Part shown: positions 17,377-26,723 of the stretch, one piece after another
Layout of the letters: the number at the start of each line of letters is the position of its first letter
How positions within the stretch are numbered: position 1 is the stretch's first letter
Source of the DNA: Thiotrichaceae bacterium
GTDB taxonomy: Bacteria; Pseudomonadota; Gammaproteobacteria; Thiotrichales; Thiotrichaceae
Direction: 5' to 3'
DNA: 40,067 nucleotides
Assembly: GCA_015486375.1 (NCBI GenBank)
Contig: WFRR01000124.1
Location: forward strand, 1-40,067
Notes under the pieces: generated by a model
Databases searched by the model: none
What the model was told of the DNA's origin: nothing
Seen by the model: only the letters and a program-made list of their open reading frames with translations
Made by a program: the position numbers and the translations under genes

Positions 17377-17408
17377 TAGATTTGGAATCAATAGGGATTC
17401 CAAATCTA
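17377..17408. repeat. Perfect 13-bp inverted repeat
   Basis: TAGATTTGGAATC, loop AATAGG, GATTCCAAATCTA. The stem is perfect and lies beside the terminator between two convergent genes. There is no T-run directly after it on either strand. It could reinforce termination, protect a 3' end, or be a dispersed palindromic element. Confidence 0.75.
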
Positions 17409-17436
17409 AAACAACGACAATTGCTAATTTTTATTC

Positions 17437-17970
17437 CTAAAGTATCGGTTCAACTAATTGACGTAAACGCTCCTTAGGAAGTAAACCAGGTTCCGCATAA
17501 ATAATACGATGTTGCTTATCTAAAACAACATTATAAGGTAATGCTCCAATGGTATTACCGTATTGCTTGGTAATACGGTCGACATCATCGTCACCATAAG
17601 CGACAGGATAGGTCATACCGAGCTTTTTAATATACTCAGCTACTTTGTCTTTTTCATCTAAAGCAATCCCCAATACGGTAAAATCTTTGTTAGACAACTC
17701 TTTATAGACTGCCTCAAAATCAGGAATTTCTTCCTTACAAGGCGCGCACCATGTTGCCCAAAAATTAATAAGTACCGCTTTACCTTTATAGTCTGATAAT
17801 GCCAGTTGACCACCTGTCATATTAGCCAGACTAAATTCAGGTGCAACTTGGTTAATTAATTTAGCACCATGTTTTGGGGTATATACATCACTTGATACAG
17901 TATTCTCTTCCCCACAGGCACTTAATAGTGCTGACAGTATGAGACTGCTGACTATATATCGAAATTTCAT
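17437..17970 (-). CDS. TlpA/ResA-like lipoprotein thioredoxin
   Basis: Periplasmic, membrane-anchored thiol-disulfide oxidoreductase of 177 residues. It has a lipoprotein signal peptide with lipobox LSAC (Cys19), then the TlpA/AhpC-like thioredoxin fold with FWATWCAPCKEEIP (active Cys pair) and cis-Pro in GALPYNVV. It starts 3 bases after the dsbD stop, so the two form an operon. DsbD is the natural electron donor. A role in keeping cytochrome c or other periplasmic thiols reduced is inferred from the family. Confidence 0.9.
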   Translation of the reverse strand: MKFRYIVSSLILSALLSACGEENTVSSDVYTPKHGAKLINQVAPEFSLANMTGGQLALSDYKGKAVLINFWATWCAPCKEEIPDFEAVYKELSNKDFTVLGIALDEKDKVAEYIKKLGMTYPVAYGDDDVDRITKQYGNTIGALPYNVVLDKQHRIIYAEPGLLPKERLRQLVEPIL

Positions 17971-17973
17971 CCG

Positions 17974-20301
17974 TTAAACTCCTGCCGCCGTGCGGACTTT
18001 ATCTAAGTGAGCCAAAAACTCTTTAGCGGGATAGTAACCCACTAAACGGTATTGTTTTAGCTCTTTACCGTTAAGATCAAAGAATAGGATGGCAGGCGGT
18101 CCAAATAGTCCAAACTTTTGCAGTAAAGCCTTATCTTGCTCATCATTCGGTGTGACATCAGCTTGCAGCGTCGATAGGCTTTTGAGGCTATCAATGACTT
18201 GTTTATCTTGAAAAGTAAAATGCTCTAACTCTTTACAAGAAGCACACCAATCAGCATAAAAATCTAACATAGCAACTTGTTTGTTTTTCTGTGCGTTTTG
18301 TAATGCCGTTTGTAATCCAGAAATGCCTTTTATTTTTTCAAAATGAATACTGCCCGCTGTTTGAACCGCAGCGTTTGTACTCATAGATGAACCTACAACC
18401 CCTTGTAAGGGTTTAATTAAACTATGATTACCCAGTGCAGCACCAATCAACATAAATAAGCCGAAGATAAACATCACGATACCAATCCCTTTAAAGAGAC
18501 GTTTAAAGCTACTGCTTTCTTCGTTTAAACGATCAAAGACACCTGCATAAACACTGGAAACGAGTAATAAGATACCTGTCAAGATCAAGGTTACATTGCC
18601 AGATACAACCCGATCAATCATCCAAATAGCCATGCCTAGCATCATGACACCAAAGATTGATTTGGTTGCATCCATCCAAGAACCTGCTTTAGGGAGTAAC
18701 TTACCTGCGGACGTTCCAATGATTAACAGTGGGAAACCCATTCCCAATCCTAATGCAAATAAGGTAAAACCACCCAGTACAGCATCATTGGTTTGAGCAA
18801 TATAAATCAATGCACCAATTAAAGGAGCAGTGACACAAGGTCCTACAATAATCGCAGATAAAATCCCCATAATGCCTGCACCGAGAATACTGCCGCCTGA
18901 TTGACGATTACTGATCTCAGTTAAACGACTTTGAATACTACTGGGCATTTGTAATTCATAAAAGCCAAACATAGAGAGTGAGAGTAGTACAAAGAGAAAG
19001 GCAAAAACACCAATAACCCAAGGGGTTTGGAAGATAACTTGTAAGTTAATCGCCCCTCCAGAAAGCCCTGCAATAACGCCTACCCCTGCATAGGTCAATG
19101 CCATTGGAATAACATAAGAGAGTGATAAGATAAAGGCACGACTTGTGGAAACATAGCCACTTTGTCCCGCGATAATACCCGATAGAATTGGAATCATCGG
19201 GAAGACACACGGGGTAAATGCGAGTCCTACCCCTGCAATAAAAAATAGTCCCAAGACAATAATAAAGTTCTTATTGGCAATAATGTTGGCAAATTTACCT
19301 TGCTCTGATTGAACTATTTCAGGGGCAGCCGTTTGAGGCTTATTCGCTTCAGCAGCCGCAAAAATTGCAGTGGTTAACTTAATCGGAGGATAACAAATAC
19401 CCGTTAATTCTGAACAGCCCTGATATTCAACATAGAGTTTTGCATCTTTACTCACTTCACCTGTAAAGGGAATATCAAGCGTAATCGTATTTCTATAAAC
19501 ATCAATCTCACCGTAAGCCGCATCATTTTTGATAACCGTTTTAGGGTATTTGATTTTATCAACAGCGAGACTTAACCCCTCTGCATTTTTAAGCTGAAAC
19601 TTAATCTTTTCCTTGTAGATATAGTGTCCGGGCGTGATATTAAACTGTGTACTTAACACACCATCTTTATGTGATAATAATTTGAACTGAAAAGCTTTAT
19701 CAACAGGAATCGGTTTATTTTTTTGATCGCCCGTTATAATACTAAAATCAGGCTTTCCCTCAGACGCTGGAGTCGCAGGTTCATTTTCAATAATATTGGG
19801 TTCTGAGCTTGCTTCAGGTGTGGGTTTTGTTTCAGATGTTGTAGAAGGCGTTGCATTAGGATCAGAAACCAGTGTTAACTTGGTTTTTTTGGGTGGATAG
19901 CAAACACCCCCATCAAAGCAACCTTGATGGATAATTTTAATGGGTAATTCTTTCGGTAATGGACTTCCATCAAGGGTCTTAACAGGAATATTGAGCGAGA
20001 CTTTTTCTCGGTAAATATCGACCATCTTGCCTTCGGTAATATCGCGATGACGCAAAGGTTCAGGGAAATTGACCTTACCAAATTCAATATTTTTATCTTT
20101 AGATTGGAATTTAAAGGTCTTTTTATATAAATAATACTTTTCAGCAATTGTCCATGTCGCACTAACATTAGCAGTATCACTATTGTAGCTTGGCTCAGCT
20201 AATGAAAATGCTTTATCAGGGTGTAATAATTCGTCCTGTCCGACAGCAGCATAGGAAATTGATGTGAATAGTAAAACTAAAAGAAATATTAATTTTTTCA
20301 T
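17974..20301 (-). CDS. dsbD: Protein-disulfide reductase DsbD with duplicated N-terminal domain
   Basis: Carries electrons from cytoplasmic thioredoxin to periplasmic thiol proteins. The 775-residue product is longer than E. coli DsbD (565) because it has two DsbD-alpha domains. After the signal peptide, residues about 25-145 hold C128/C134 (CFDGGVCYPP). A Thr/Pro/Glu-rich linker follows. Residues about 190-315 hold C296/C303 (CSELTGICYPP). Eight membrane spans at about 345-640 carry the redox Cys C365 (TPCVFP) and C489 (GPCV). The C-terminal thioredoxin domain has WCASC at C686/C689. Upstream of the ATG is a poor AGAGAAAG ribosome site. It is the first gene of the operon with the TlpA-like protein. 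Confidence 0.95.
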   Translation of the reverse strand: MKKLIFLLVLLFTSISYAAVGQDELLHPDKAFSLAEPSYNSDTANVSATWTIAEKYYLYKKTFKFQSKDKNIEFGKVNFPEPLRHRDITEGKMVDIYREKVSLNIPVKTLDGSPLPKELPIKIIHQGCFDGGVCYPPKKTKLTLVSDPNATPSTTSETKPTPEASSEPNIIENEPATPASEGKPDFSIITGDQKNKPIPVDKAFQFKLLSHKDGVLSTQFNITPGHYIYKEKIKFQLKNAEGLSLAVDKIKYPKTVIKNDAAYGEIDVYRNTITLDIPFTGEVSKDAKLYVEYQGCSELTGICYPPIKLTTAIFAAAEANKPQTAAPEIVQSEQGKFANIIANKNFIIVLGLFFIAGVGLAFTPCVFPMIPILSGIIAGQSGYVSTSRAFILSLSYVIPMALTYAGVGVIAGLSGGAINLQVIFQTPWVIGVFAFLFVLLSLSMFGFYELQMPSSIQSRLTEISNRQSGGSILGAGIMGILSAIIVGPCVTAPLIGALIYIAQTNDAVLGGFTLFALGLGMGFPLLIIGTSAGKLLPKAGSWMDATKSIFGVMMLGMAIWMIDRVVSGNVTLILTGILLLVSSVYAGVFDRLNEESSSFKRLFKGIGIVMFIFGLFMLIGAALGNHSLIKPLQGVVGSSMSTNAAVQTAGSIHFEKIKGISGLQTALQNAQKNKQVAMLDFYADWCASCKELEHFTFQDKQVIDSLKSLSTLQADVTPNDEQDKALLQKFGLFGPPAILFFDLNGKELKQYRLVGYYPAKEFLAHLDKVRTAAGV

Positions 20302-20489
20302 TCTTTCTCTTGTTTGTTATGTGACATAGGGGTTTATATGAATTGAGTGATATAAACGTTGGTTAGGCTTATGGTGAAAAGCCAAATTTTTTTCAATTTA
20401 CAACTTTCTGAACGTACTAAATATAGCCTTAGATTCATATTTCGTCGAGTATTTTAAAAAAAAACATCTAGAACAATGACGATGAATCA

Positions 20490-21440
20490 CTAAAGAAATC
20501 GATATTTTTTGTAGAAACAAACAAATAACACAAAGATAAACAATAGAAAATTAATATCGATACCCCCCGCTTGTAGTGGAGAATCTACCTTATTTTTTAT
20601 ATGCGTGTCGATAATAGGTAGGGGAACAAATTGATATATCCAGTCAGCGTAGCTCGGTAAAAAAGTATAAACCCCGTATTTATGAGCTTGTCCACAGCCT
20701 TGCCCATAGCTCACAATGGCAATTTGACGATAACGCCCATTTTTTTCCAATAATAATGGCCCACCGCTGTCACCAATGCAGCTATCTCGTCCTCCATTAG
20801 AAAAACCTGCACAGAGCTGCTTGTCTGTAATCTTACCGTTATAAGCTTGTTTAGCATTGCAGGTTTCTCGTGATACCACAGGAACAACCGTTTGATTCAG
20901 GTGACTCGGGTAATCACTAGCTTCCCCCTTGCTCATCTTACGCGCCCCCCAGCCAACAATAACCACAGCTTCCCCTGGAGCAACAAAGGTAGTTTGGTAA
21001 TTGGGAATAATGGCGTGGTGGATTGCTTCGGTCAAATGAATGAGGGCAATATCATTTTGCCCTTTTTCAGGATTATATTTTGGATGGGTAATAATATAAC
21101 GAATTGCAACTTCACGACCCTTTTGACTGAATAAATTCTGTGAACCTGTGTAGATAGATAAATCATGTTGACTATAACGAAATGGCTGACCCGCAATTTT
21201 ACCTTTAATACAATGTGCGGCAGTAATCACCCATTCTGGATGAATTAAATTTCCGCCACAAATTACTTCATTATTATGTTTTTGTTTGACCGCAACCACA
21301 GAAGGCCAACGCCCACTGGGTGCATTACTGCCATCAATAATGCGATAACCCACATCAGAGTAAGCAGCTTTAGATAATCCGAGTAGAAAAAGAAAGAAAA
21401 AAAATACACCAATACCACATTGCCCGAGTAATTTTGTCAT
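20490..21440 (-). CDS. Trypsin-like serine protease with C-terminal membrane anchor
   Basis: Exported S1-family endopeptidase of 316 residues. A signal peptide is followed by the activation site YR/IIDG. The catalytic triad is complete: His76 in TAAHC, Asp130 in NDIAL, Ser225 in GDSGGP. Asp219, six residues before the Ser, matches the trypsin specificity residue, so cleavage after Arg or Lys is likely. Residues about 293-316 are Gly-Gly, a hydrophobic span and a basic end (KKYRFL), resembling the GlyGly-CTERM sorting tail of Vibrio proteases. The ATG at 21440 is preferred over an in-frame GTG at 21446. It stands alone between dsbD and the response regulator. Confidence 0.88.
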   Translation of the reverse strand: MTKLLGQCGIGVFFFFLFLLGLSKAAYSDVGYRIIDGSNAPSGRWPSVVAVKQKHNNEVICGGNLIHPEWVITAAHCIKGKIAGQPFRYSQHDLSIYTGSQNLFSQKGREVAIRYIITHPKYNPEKGQNDIALIHLTEAIHHAIIPNYQTTFVAPGEAVVIVGWGARKMSKGEASDYPSHLNQTVVPVVSRETCNAKQAYNGKITDKQLCAGFSNGGRDSCIGDSGGPLLLEKNGRYRQIAIVSYGQGCGQAHKYGVYTFLPSYADWIYQFVPLPIIDTHIKNKVDSPLQAGGIDINFLLFIFVLFVCFYKKYRFL

Positions 21441-21589
21441 GGTCACTTTTAAGGATAAAAATTAAATCAATTATGACTAACCATGACATGTTCCTGTGTA
21501 TTCAAATCCGATCCTTAGATATAGGTAGCCCCCGCTGTTAATGACAACAAAATAACAGCAATAATTCAAATAGAGATTAAAAAAATTTA

Positions 21590-22306
21590 TTAGACTTCAA
21601 CCACAAAGCGATAGCCCTTACCCCATGTAGTGAGTAAATACTTCGGTTTAGAAGGTTCATCTTCAATTTTATTACGGAGACGATTGATATGGACATCAAT
21701 ACTCCTATCATGAGGGTTGTGTTCATAGCCGCGCAAACTTAAGGTGAGTTCATCACGGGATAGTGTAATATTATGTTGCGTACATAATACCTTTAATAAA
21801 TGCACTTCTGTGGTGGTTAAACGAACTAATTCATCCCCACGCCATAAATTACCGCGTTCAATTTCAAAGCTATAATTGCCAAATAATACCTTTGATTCTT
21901 TCTTAATAAAGCGACTGCATTGGAGAACATTTCGAATTCGGATCAATAGCTCACGCTGATCCACCGATTTGAGTAAGTAATCTTTTGCGCCCAGCTCTAA
22001 ACCTAAAACACGCAGATCAGGATCATTTTTACTCGATAAAATAATCACGGGTAAATCAGCATACATCTTAGTTAACCAACGTAACCAAAAGTAATCTTCT
22101 AAACTGCGTAACTCAGTTGTTTGAGTAAATTCTGCTTCCAGAATAATTGCATCAACACTTTGAGATGCTAAAAAATCTTCTATTTCATCACCACTTTTAA
22201 CACCAAAAACAATACAGCGTTGCTGGTCGAGTGAATCTTTTAAGAAGCTCTGATATACAGGATCATTATCAATAATCAGTAATTTTTGTAGTGGAATTTT
22301 CTTCAT
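21590..22306 (-). CDS. Atypical OmpR-family response regulator
   Basis: 238-residue DNA-binding regulator: receiver domain at about 8-130 and OmpR/PhoB winged helix at about 140-238 (RLTTTEVHLLKVL, DRSIDVHINRLRNKI, LLTTWGKGYRF). The receiver keeps an acidic pocket (IIDND) and the conserved Lys (YLLKSVD), but the phospho-acceptor Asp is replaced by Glu57 in VDAIILEAEF. The loop after it is longer than usual. No histidine kinase gene is next to it. It may act without phosphorylation, with Glu mimicking the phosphorylated state; that is inference. The ATG at 22306 is preceded by a weak ribosome site. Confidence 0.88.
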   Translation of the reverse strand: MKKIPLQKLLIIDNDPVYQSFLKDSLDQQRCIVFGVKSGDEIEDFLASQSVDAIILEAEFTQTTELRSLEDYFWLRWLTKMYADLPVIILSSKNDPDLRVLGLELGAKDYLLKSVDQRELLIRIRNVLQCSRFIKKESKVLFGNYSFEIERGNLWRGDELVRLTTTEVHLLKVLCTQHNITLSRDELTLSLRGYEHNPHDRSIDVHINRLRNKIEDEPSKPKYLLTTWGKGYRFVVEV

Positions 22307-22724
22307 TGGCCAATAAGGTTATACATACAAGAGTACAGTGATCCAGACAATAATTTTGCAGATCACACGTAATATTTGAACGATTTGTAAAGCTCTACCC
22401 GATTTTCAGAGCAGAATATCTAAGTTTTAGTACAAGATACATCTGACACAGCAATCACGTTTACATTATGATTGTTTAATATATCTACTAAAATGCTTTT
22501 ACACGGTAGTCCTAGGTATTCACTGTCATACACTACAGTTACCCAAGTTTTAAGTAATAAAAAATACTTTAAGTTGTATAGAAGTTCATATACTAGAACA
22601 AAAATATCTTGAATACCCTTATATAAATATTATATTTTGTAATATCTGATTAGTTTTTATTCGTTATCGTCGTTAAAGTTAAAGTGTTTTATTGCAGATG
22701 ACCCCATTCTTCGTTAATTTATTT

Positions 22725-22760
22725 CACAATCACAATCACAATCACAATCACAATCACAAC
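22725..22760 (+). repeat. Hexamer tandem repeat CACAAT
   Basis: Five exact CACAAT units followed by CACAAC. It runs straight into the heptamer repeat. Confidence 0.95.
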
Positions 22761-22795
22761 TTGCAACTTGCAACTTGCAACTTGCAACTTGCAAA
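22761..22795 (+). repeat. Heptamer tandem repeat TTGCAAC
   Basis: Four exact TTGCAAC units and a fifth ending in A. Seven-base repeat tracts of this kind can change length by slippage and are known in intergenic DNA of cyanobacteria and, as I recall, some Beggiatoa-like bacteria. Confidence 0.95.
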
Positions 22796-22906
22796 TTAGT
22801 GCTTAAGTTTTTATCCTATGCCAACGTGAGTACGATATAACAAAATTTAAAAGTGTTACTTACTTGATTGTTTTTGTTCTAAATCAAACCCCATAGGAAA
22901 ATAGCG

Positions 22907-23449
22907 ATGTTAAAGAAAATAATTTTTGGTACAGCATTAATGCTCACCAGCTCGATTGCGTCGGCAGATAAATTTATGGATGCAAAATGGGCCTTGGCTG
23001 CTTGTGATGCTTGGAATCTCAATGAAACACTAATGACGGGGCTAGCAGGTGATGCATGGTTAAATAATAACAAAGATCGGGGTTATAAATTAATACAGAT
23101 GTATCGTACTGATTGCGGTGAAGCAAGCAAAGTGCAACTTAATATTGCGGATAAAGGCGGTAAAGCCTCTTGTATTTATGGTGGTGTTCCTGATGGTAAA
23201 GAAATCAATGCAAGTGTTGACTATGTTATGCACGCCACTGATGTTCGCTGGACGGAATTAGGCAACAATGATTATGGTCCTGCAAAAGCCATGATGTTTG
23301 GACGTTTAAAATTTACAGGGCCTAAAATGGAAGCGATGAGTGTTATGAGTCCTTTTGGTGAATTTCTCAAATTGGCAGGTTCTGTAGCAGGGGCTAAAGG
23401 TAAAGATAATTGTCCTGCTGCTGCAGTAGCAGAAGAAAAAGCCAAGTAA
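22907..23449 (+). CDS. Exported SCP2-like sterol/lipid-binding domain protein
   Basis: 180-residue protein with a signal peptide ending at ASA (about residue 20), so probably periplasmic. The body has the SCP2 sterol-transfer domain pattern: GYKLIQMYRTDC, VQLNIADKGGKASCIYGG, ASVDYVMHATDVRW, then GPAKAMMFGRLKFTG. Such proteins bind lipids in a hydrophobic tunnel; the ligand here is unknown. Four Cys occur in the mature part, possibly disulfide-bonded. AGGA lies 9 bases upstream of the ATG. It is monocistronic. Confidence 0.8.
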   Translation: MLKKIIFGTALMLTSSIASADKFMDAKWALAACDAWNLNETLMTGLAGDAWLNNNKDRGYKLIQMYRTDCGEASKVQLNIADKGGKASCIYGGVPDGKEINASVDYVMHATDVRWTELGNNDYGPAKAMMFGRLKFTGPKMEAMSVMSPFGEFLKLAGSVAGAKGKDNCPAAAVAEEKAK

Positions 23450-23481
23450 CTTCAAGCATATTTTTAAGCAATCATCGGGTC

Positions 23482-23510
23482 ATTAAATCCTTATTAGAAT
23501 AAGGTTTAAT
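23482..23510 (+). terminator. Hairpin after SCP2-like gene
   Basis: ATTAAA-T-CCTTAT, loop TAGA, ATAAGGTTTAAT: a 12-bp stem with one bulged T, 33 bases after the stop. No T-run follows, so it may stabilise the 3' end rather than terminate. Confidence 0.4.
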
Positions 23511-23620
23511 GGCACAATTACACTATTATTTCTATTTATTATCAATAATAACCGCTGTTTATCATATCTTTGTCTAAAAAACGTTTGACCAAAAAACCGT
23601 CGAGTCTATCCTTGTAAACC

Positions 23621-23649
23621 CTGCTCATTGCCTTTGTTTTCGCTATGAT
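23621..23649 (+). promoter_or_regulatory. Candidate sigma-70 promoter for murA
   Basis: CTGCTC (23621-23626), 17 bases, TATGAT (23644-23649). The -10 is good and the -35 poor. The leader would be about 25 bases. Confidence 0.3.
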
Positions 23650-23675
23650 TAGGGATTTTAATCGGTAAGTTCTAA

Positions 23676-24938
<1,263 letters not shown>

Positions 24939-24980
24939 TCCTATCTGTACTGAAGTAATCGAATTAACGAGTTAATTTTA

Positions 24981-25619
24981 ATGAGTAATAACATTTTAAC
25001 CATCGCCCTATCGAAAGGGCGAATTTTTAAAGAAACCCTGCCACTCTTAGAAGCTGCAGGTATTGAGCCTATTGACGATCCAGAAACCAGTCGTAAGCTA
25101 ATTTTGGATACAAATCAAAAAGATGTAAAACTTTTGATTATTCGTGCTACGGATGTTCCAACTTATGTACAGTATGGTGCAGCCGATATGGGTGTAACAG
25201 GTAAAGATGTACTCATGGAGCATGGGGGTGAAGGTTTATATGAACTGCTGGATTTACATATTGCTTGTTGTAAATTGATGGTGGCAGGTTATGCCGATAA
25301 GCCTTTGAATCAAGGTCATATCAAAGTTGCCACCAAATTTGTCAACTGTGCTAAACGTTATTTTGCCGAGACAGGTCGTCAAGCCGATATTATTAAGTTA
25401 TACGGCTCAATGGAACTTGCACCGATTGTGGGTTTAGCGGATTGTATTGTTGATGTCGTTGATACAGGCGGTACATTAAAGGCAAATGGACTCGTGCCGT
25501 TAGAACATATGCACGAGATTAGTTCTCGTATGGTGGTCAATAAAGCCTCCATGAAAATAAAGCATAGTCGTATTAAGACTATTTTGAATCAAATACAATC
25601 TGCCGTAGAAGCAGGCTAA
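24981..25619 (+). CDS. hisG: ATP phosphoribosyltransferase, short form
   Basis: First step of histidine synthesis: joins ATP and PRPP. The 212-residue product is the short form without the C-terminal ACT-like regulatory domain, so it needs the HisZ partner, which is not in this window. Motifs include [33 protein letters not shown] and [16 protein letters not shown] (PRPP loop). It starts 42 bases after murA. Confidence 0.96.
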   Translation: MSNNILTIALSKGRIFKETLPLLEAAGIEPIDDPETSRKLILDTNQKDVKLLIIRATDVPTYVQYGAADMGVTGKDVLMEHGGEGLYELLDLHIACCKLMVAGYADKPLNQGHIKVATKFVNCAKRYFAETGRQADIIKLYGSMELAPIVGLADCIVDVVDTGGTLKANGLVPLEHMHEISSRMVVNKASMKIKHSRIKTILNQIQSAVEAG

Positions 25620-25643
25620 AGTAATCATTGTAGAGCAATAATA

Positions 25644-26717
25644 ATGAGCAAACATAGAACAGATGACCTTCGTATTCTCAGCCAACAAGCCGTCACTTCT
25701 CCCCAAGCACTGATTCAAGCTAACCCGATCAGTCAAAGCGCGAGTGATACGGTGTATGCAACGCGGGAAGCCTGTCATCAAATTATTCATGCTAAAGATG
25801 ATCGTTTATTGGTTGTCGTCGGTCCCTGTTCCATTCATGATGTGGAAGCAGCGAGAGAATATGCCCAAAAGCTAGATATTTTGCGTCAATCATTGAGTGA
25901 TGATCTATTGATTGTGATGCGCGTTTATTTTGAGAAACCGCGTACCAGTATCGGCTGGAAAGGGCTGATAAATGATCCAAGTTTAGATAATAAATTTGAA
26001 ATTAATAAAGGCTTAAAAATTGCGCGTCAATTGTTGCTGGAATTAGCAGAACAAGGTATGCCAACCGCGACGGAATATTTAGATTTAATTAGCCCTCAAT
26101 ATATTTCAGACTTAATTAGTTGGGCGGCGATTGGGGCAAGAACCACAGAAAGTCAGGGACACCGTGAATTAGCTTCAGGCGTATCTTGTGCCATTGGTTT
26201 TAAAAATGGCACGTATGGCAATATGGATGTGGCGATTAATGCCGTTTCTGCGGCATCACGTCCCCATAATTTCTTATCAGTGGGTAAAGACGGACGTTCT
26301 TCTATTTTTACCACCTCAGGGAATGAAGATTGTCATGTTATCTTACGCGGTGGACGTGAACCCAATTATCAAGCGCAATATGTCAATCAAGCCTCGCAAG
26401 AATTGAAAGCTCATGGTTTAGCCTCTGCTATTATGGTGGATTGTAGTCATGCTAATAGTAGCCGAGATTACCGTCGTCAAGCCATTGTCGCTAATGATAT
26501 TGCTCAGCAATTAGCGTTAGGTAGTCAAAATATTTCAGGGGTGATGATTGAAAGCCATTTAGTCGGTGGCAATCAAAATGCCACGGGTAAAACTTTAGAT
26601 CAACTTGTCTATGGGCAGAGTATTACCGATGCTTGTATTGATTGGGATACAACCGAAACGGTTTTAAATGAATTAGCTTTAGCGGTACAAGCACGTCGAA
26701 AAATTAATAAGGATTAA
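25644..26717 (+). CDS. 3-deoxy-7-phosphoheptulonate synthase, class I
   Basis: Condenses PEP and erythrose 4-phosphate, the first step of the shikimate pathway. The 357-residue product is of the AroF/AroG/AroH class. Visible are VVGPCSIHD (metal Cys), FEKPRTSIGWKG, ARTTESQGHRELASG, DCHVILRGG, VDCSHANS and MIESHLVGGNQ. Which amino acid inhibits it (Phe, Tyr or Trp) cannot be decided from sequence, so no symbol is given. It lies between hisG (24 bases) and hisD (6 bases), an unusual place. Confidence 0.95.
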   Translation: MSKHRTDDLRILSQQAVTSPQALIQANPISQSASDTVYATREACHQIIHAKDDRLLVVVGPCSIHDVEAAREYAQKLDILRQSLSDDLLIVMRVYFEKPRTSIGWKGLINDPSLDNKFEINKGLKIARQLLLELAEQGMPTATEYLDLISPQYISDLISWAAIGARTTESQGHRELASGVSCAIGFKNGTYGNMDVAINAVSAASRPHNFLSVGKDGRSSIFTTSGNEDCHVILRGGREPNYQAQYVNQASQELKAHGLASAIMVDCSHANSSRDYRRQAIVANDIAQQLALGSQNISGVMIESHLVGGNQNATGKTLDQLVYGQSITDACIDWDTTETVLNELALAVQARRKINKD

Positions 26718-26723
26718 TGCATT

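Larger units (their letters stand above)
22307..22906. other. 600-bp gene-poor spacer
   Basis: AT-rich spacer between the divergent response regulator and SCP2-like genes. Apart from the tandem repeats at 22725-22795 and a 33-codon frame reading through them (22698-22799), I see no gene, RNA or confident promoter. It must contain the start signals for both flanking genes. Confidence 0.6.
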
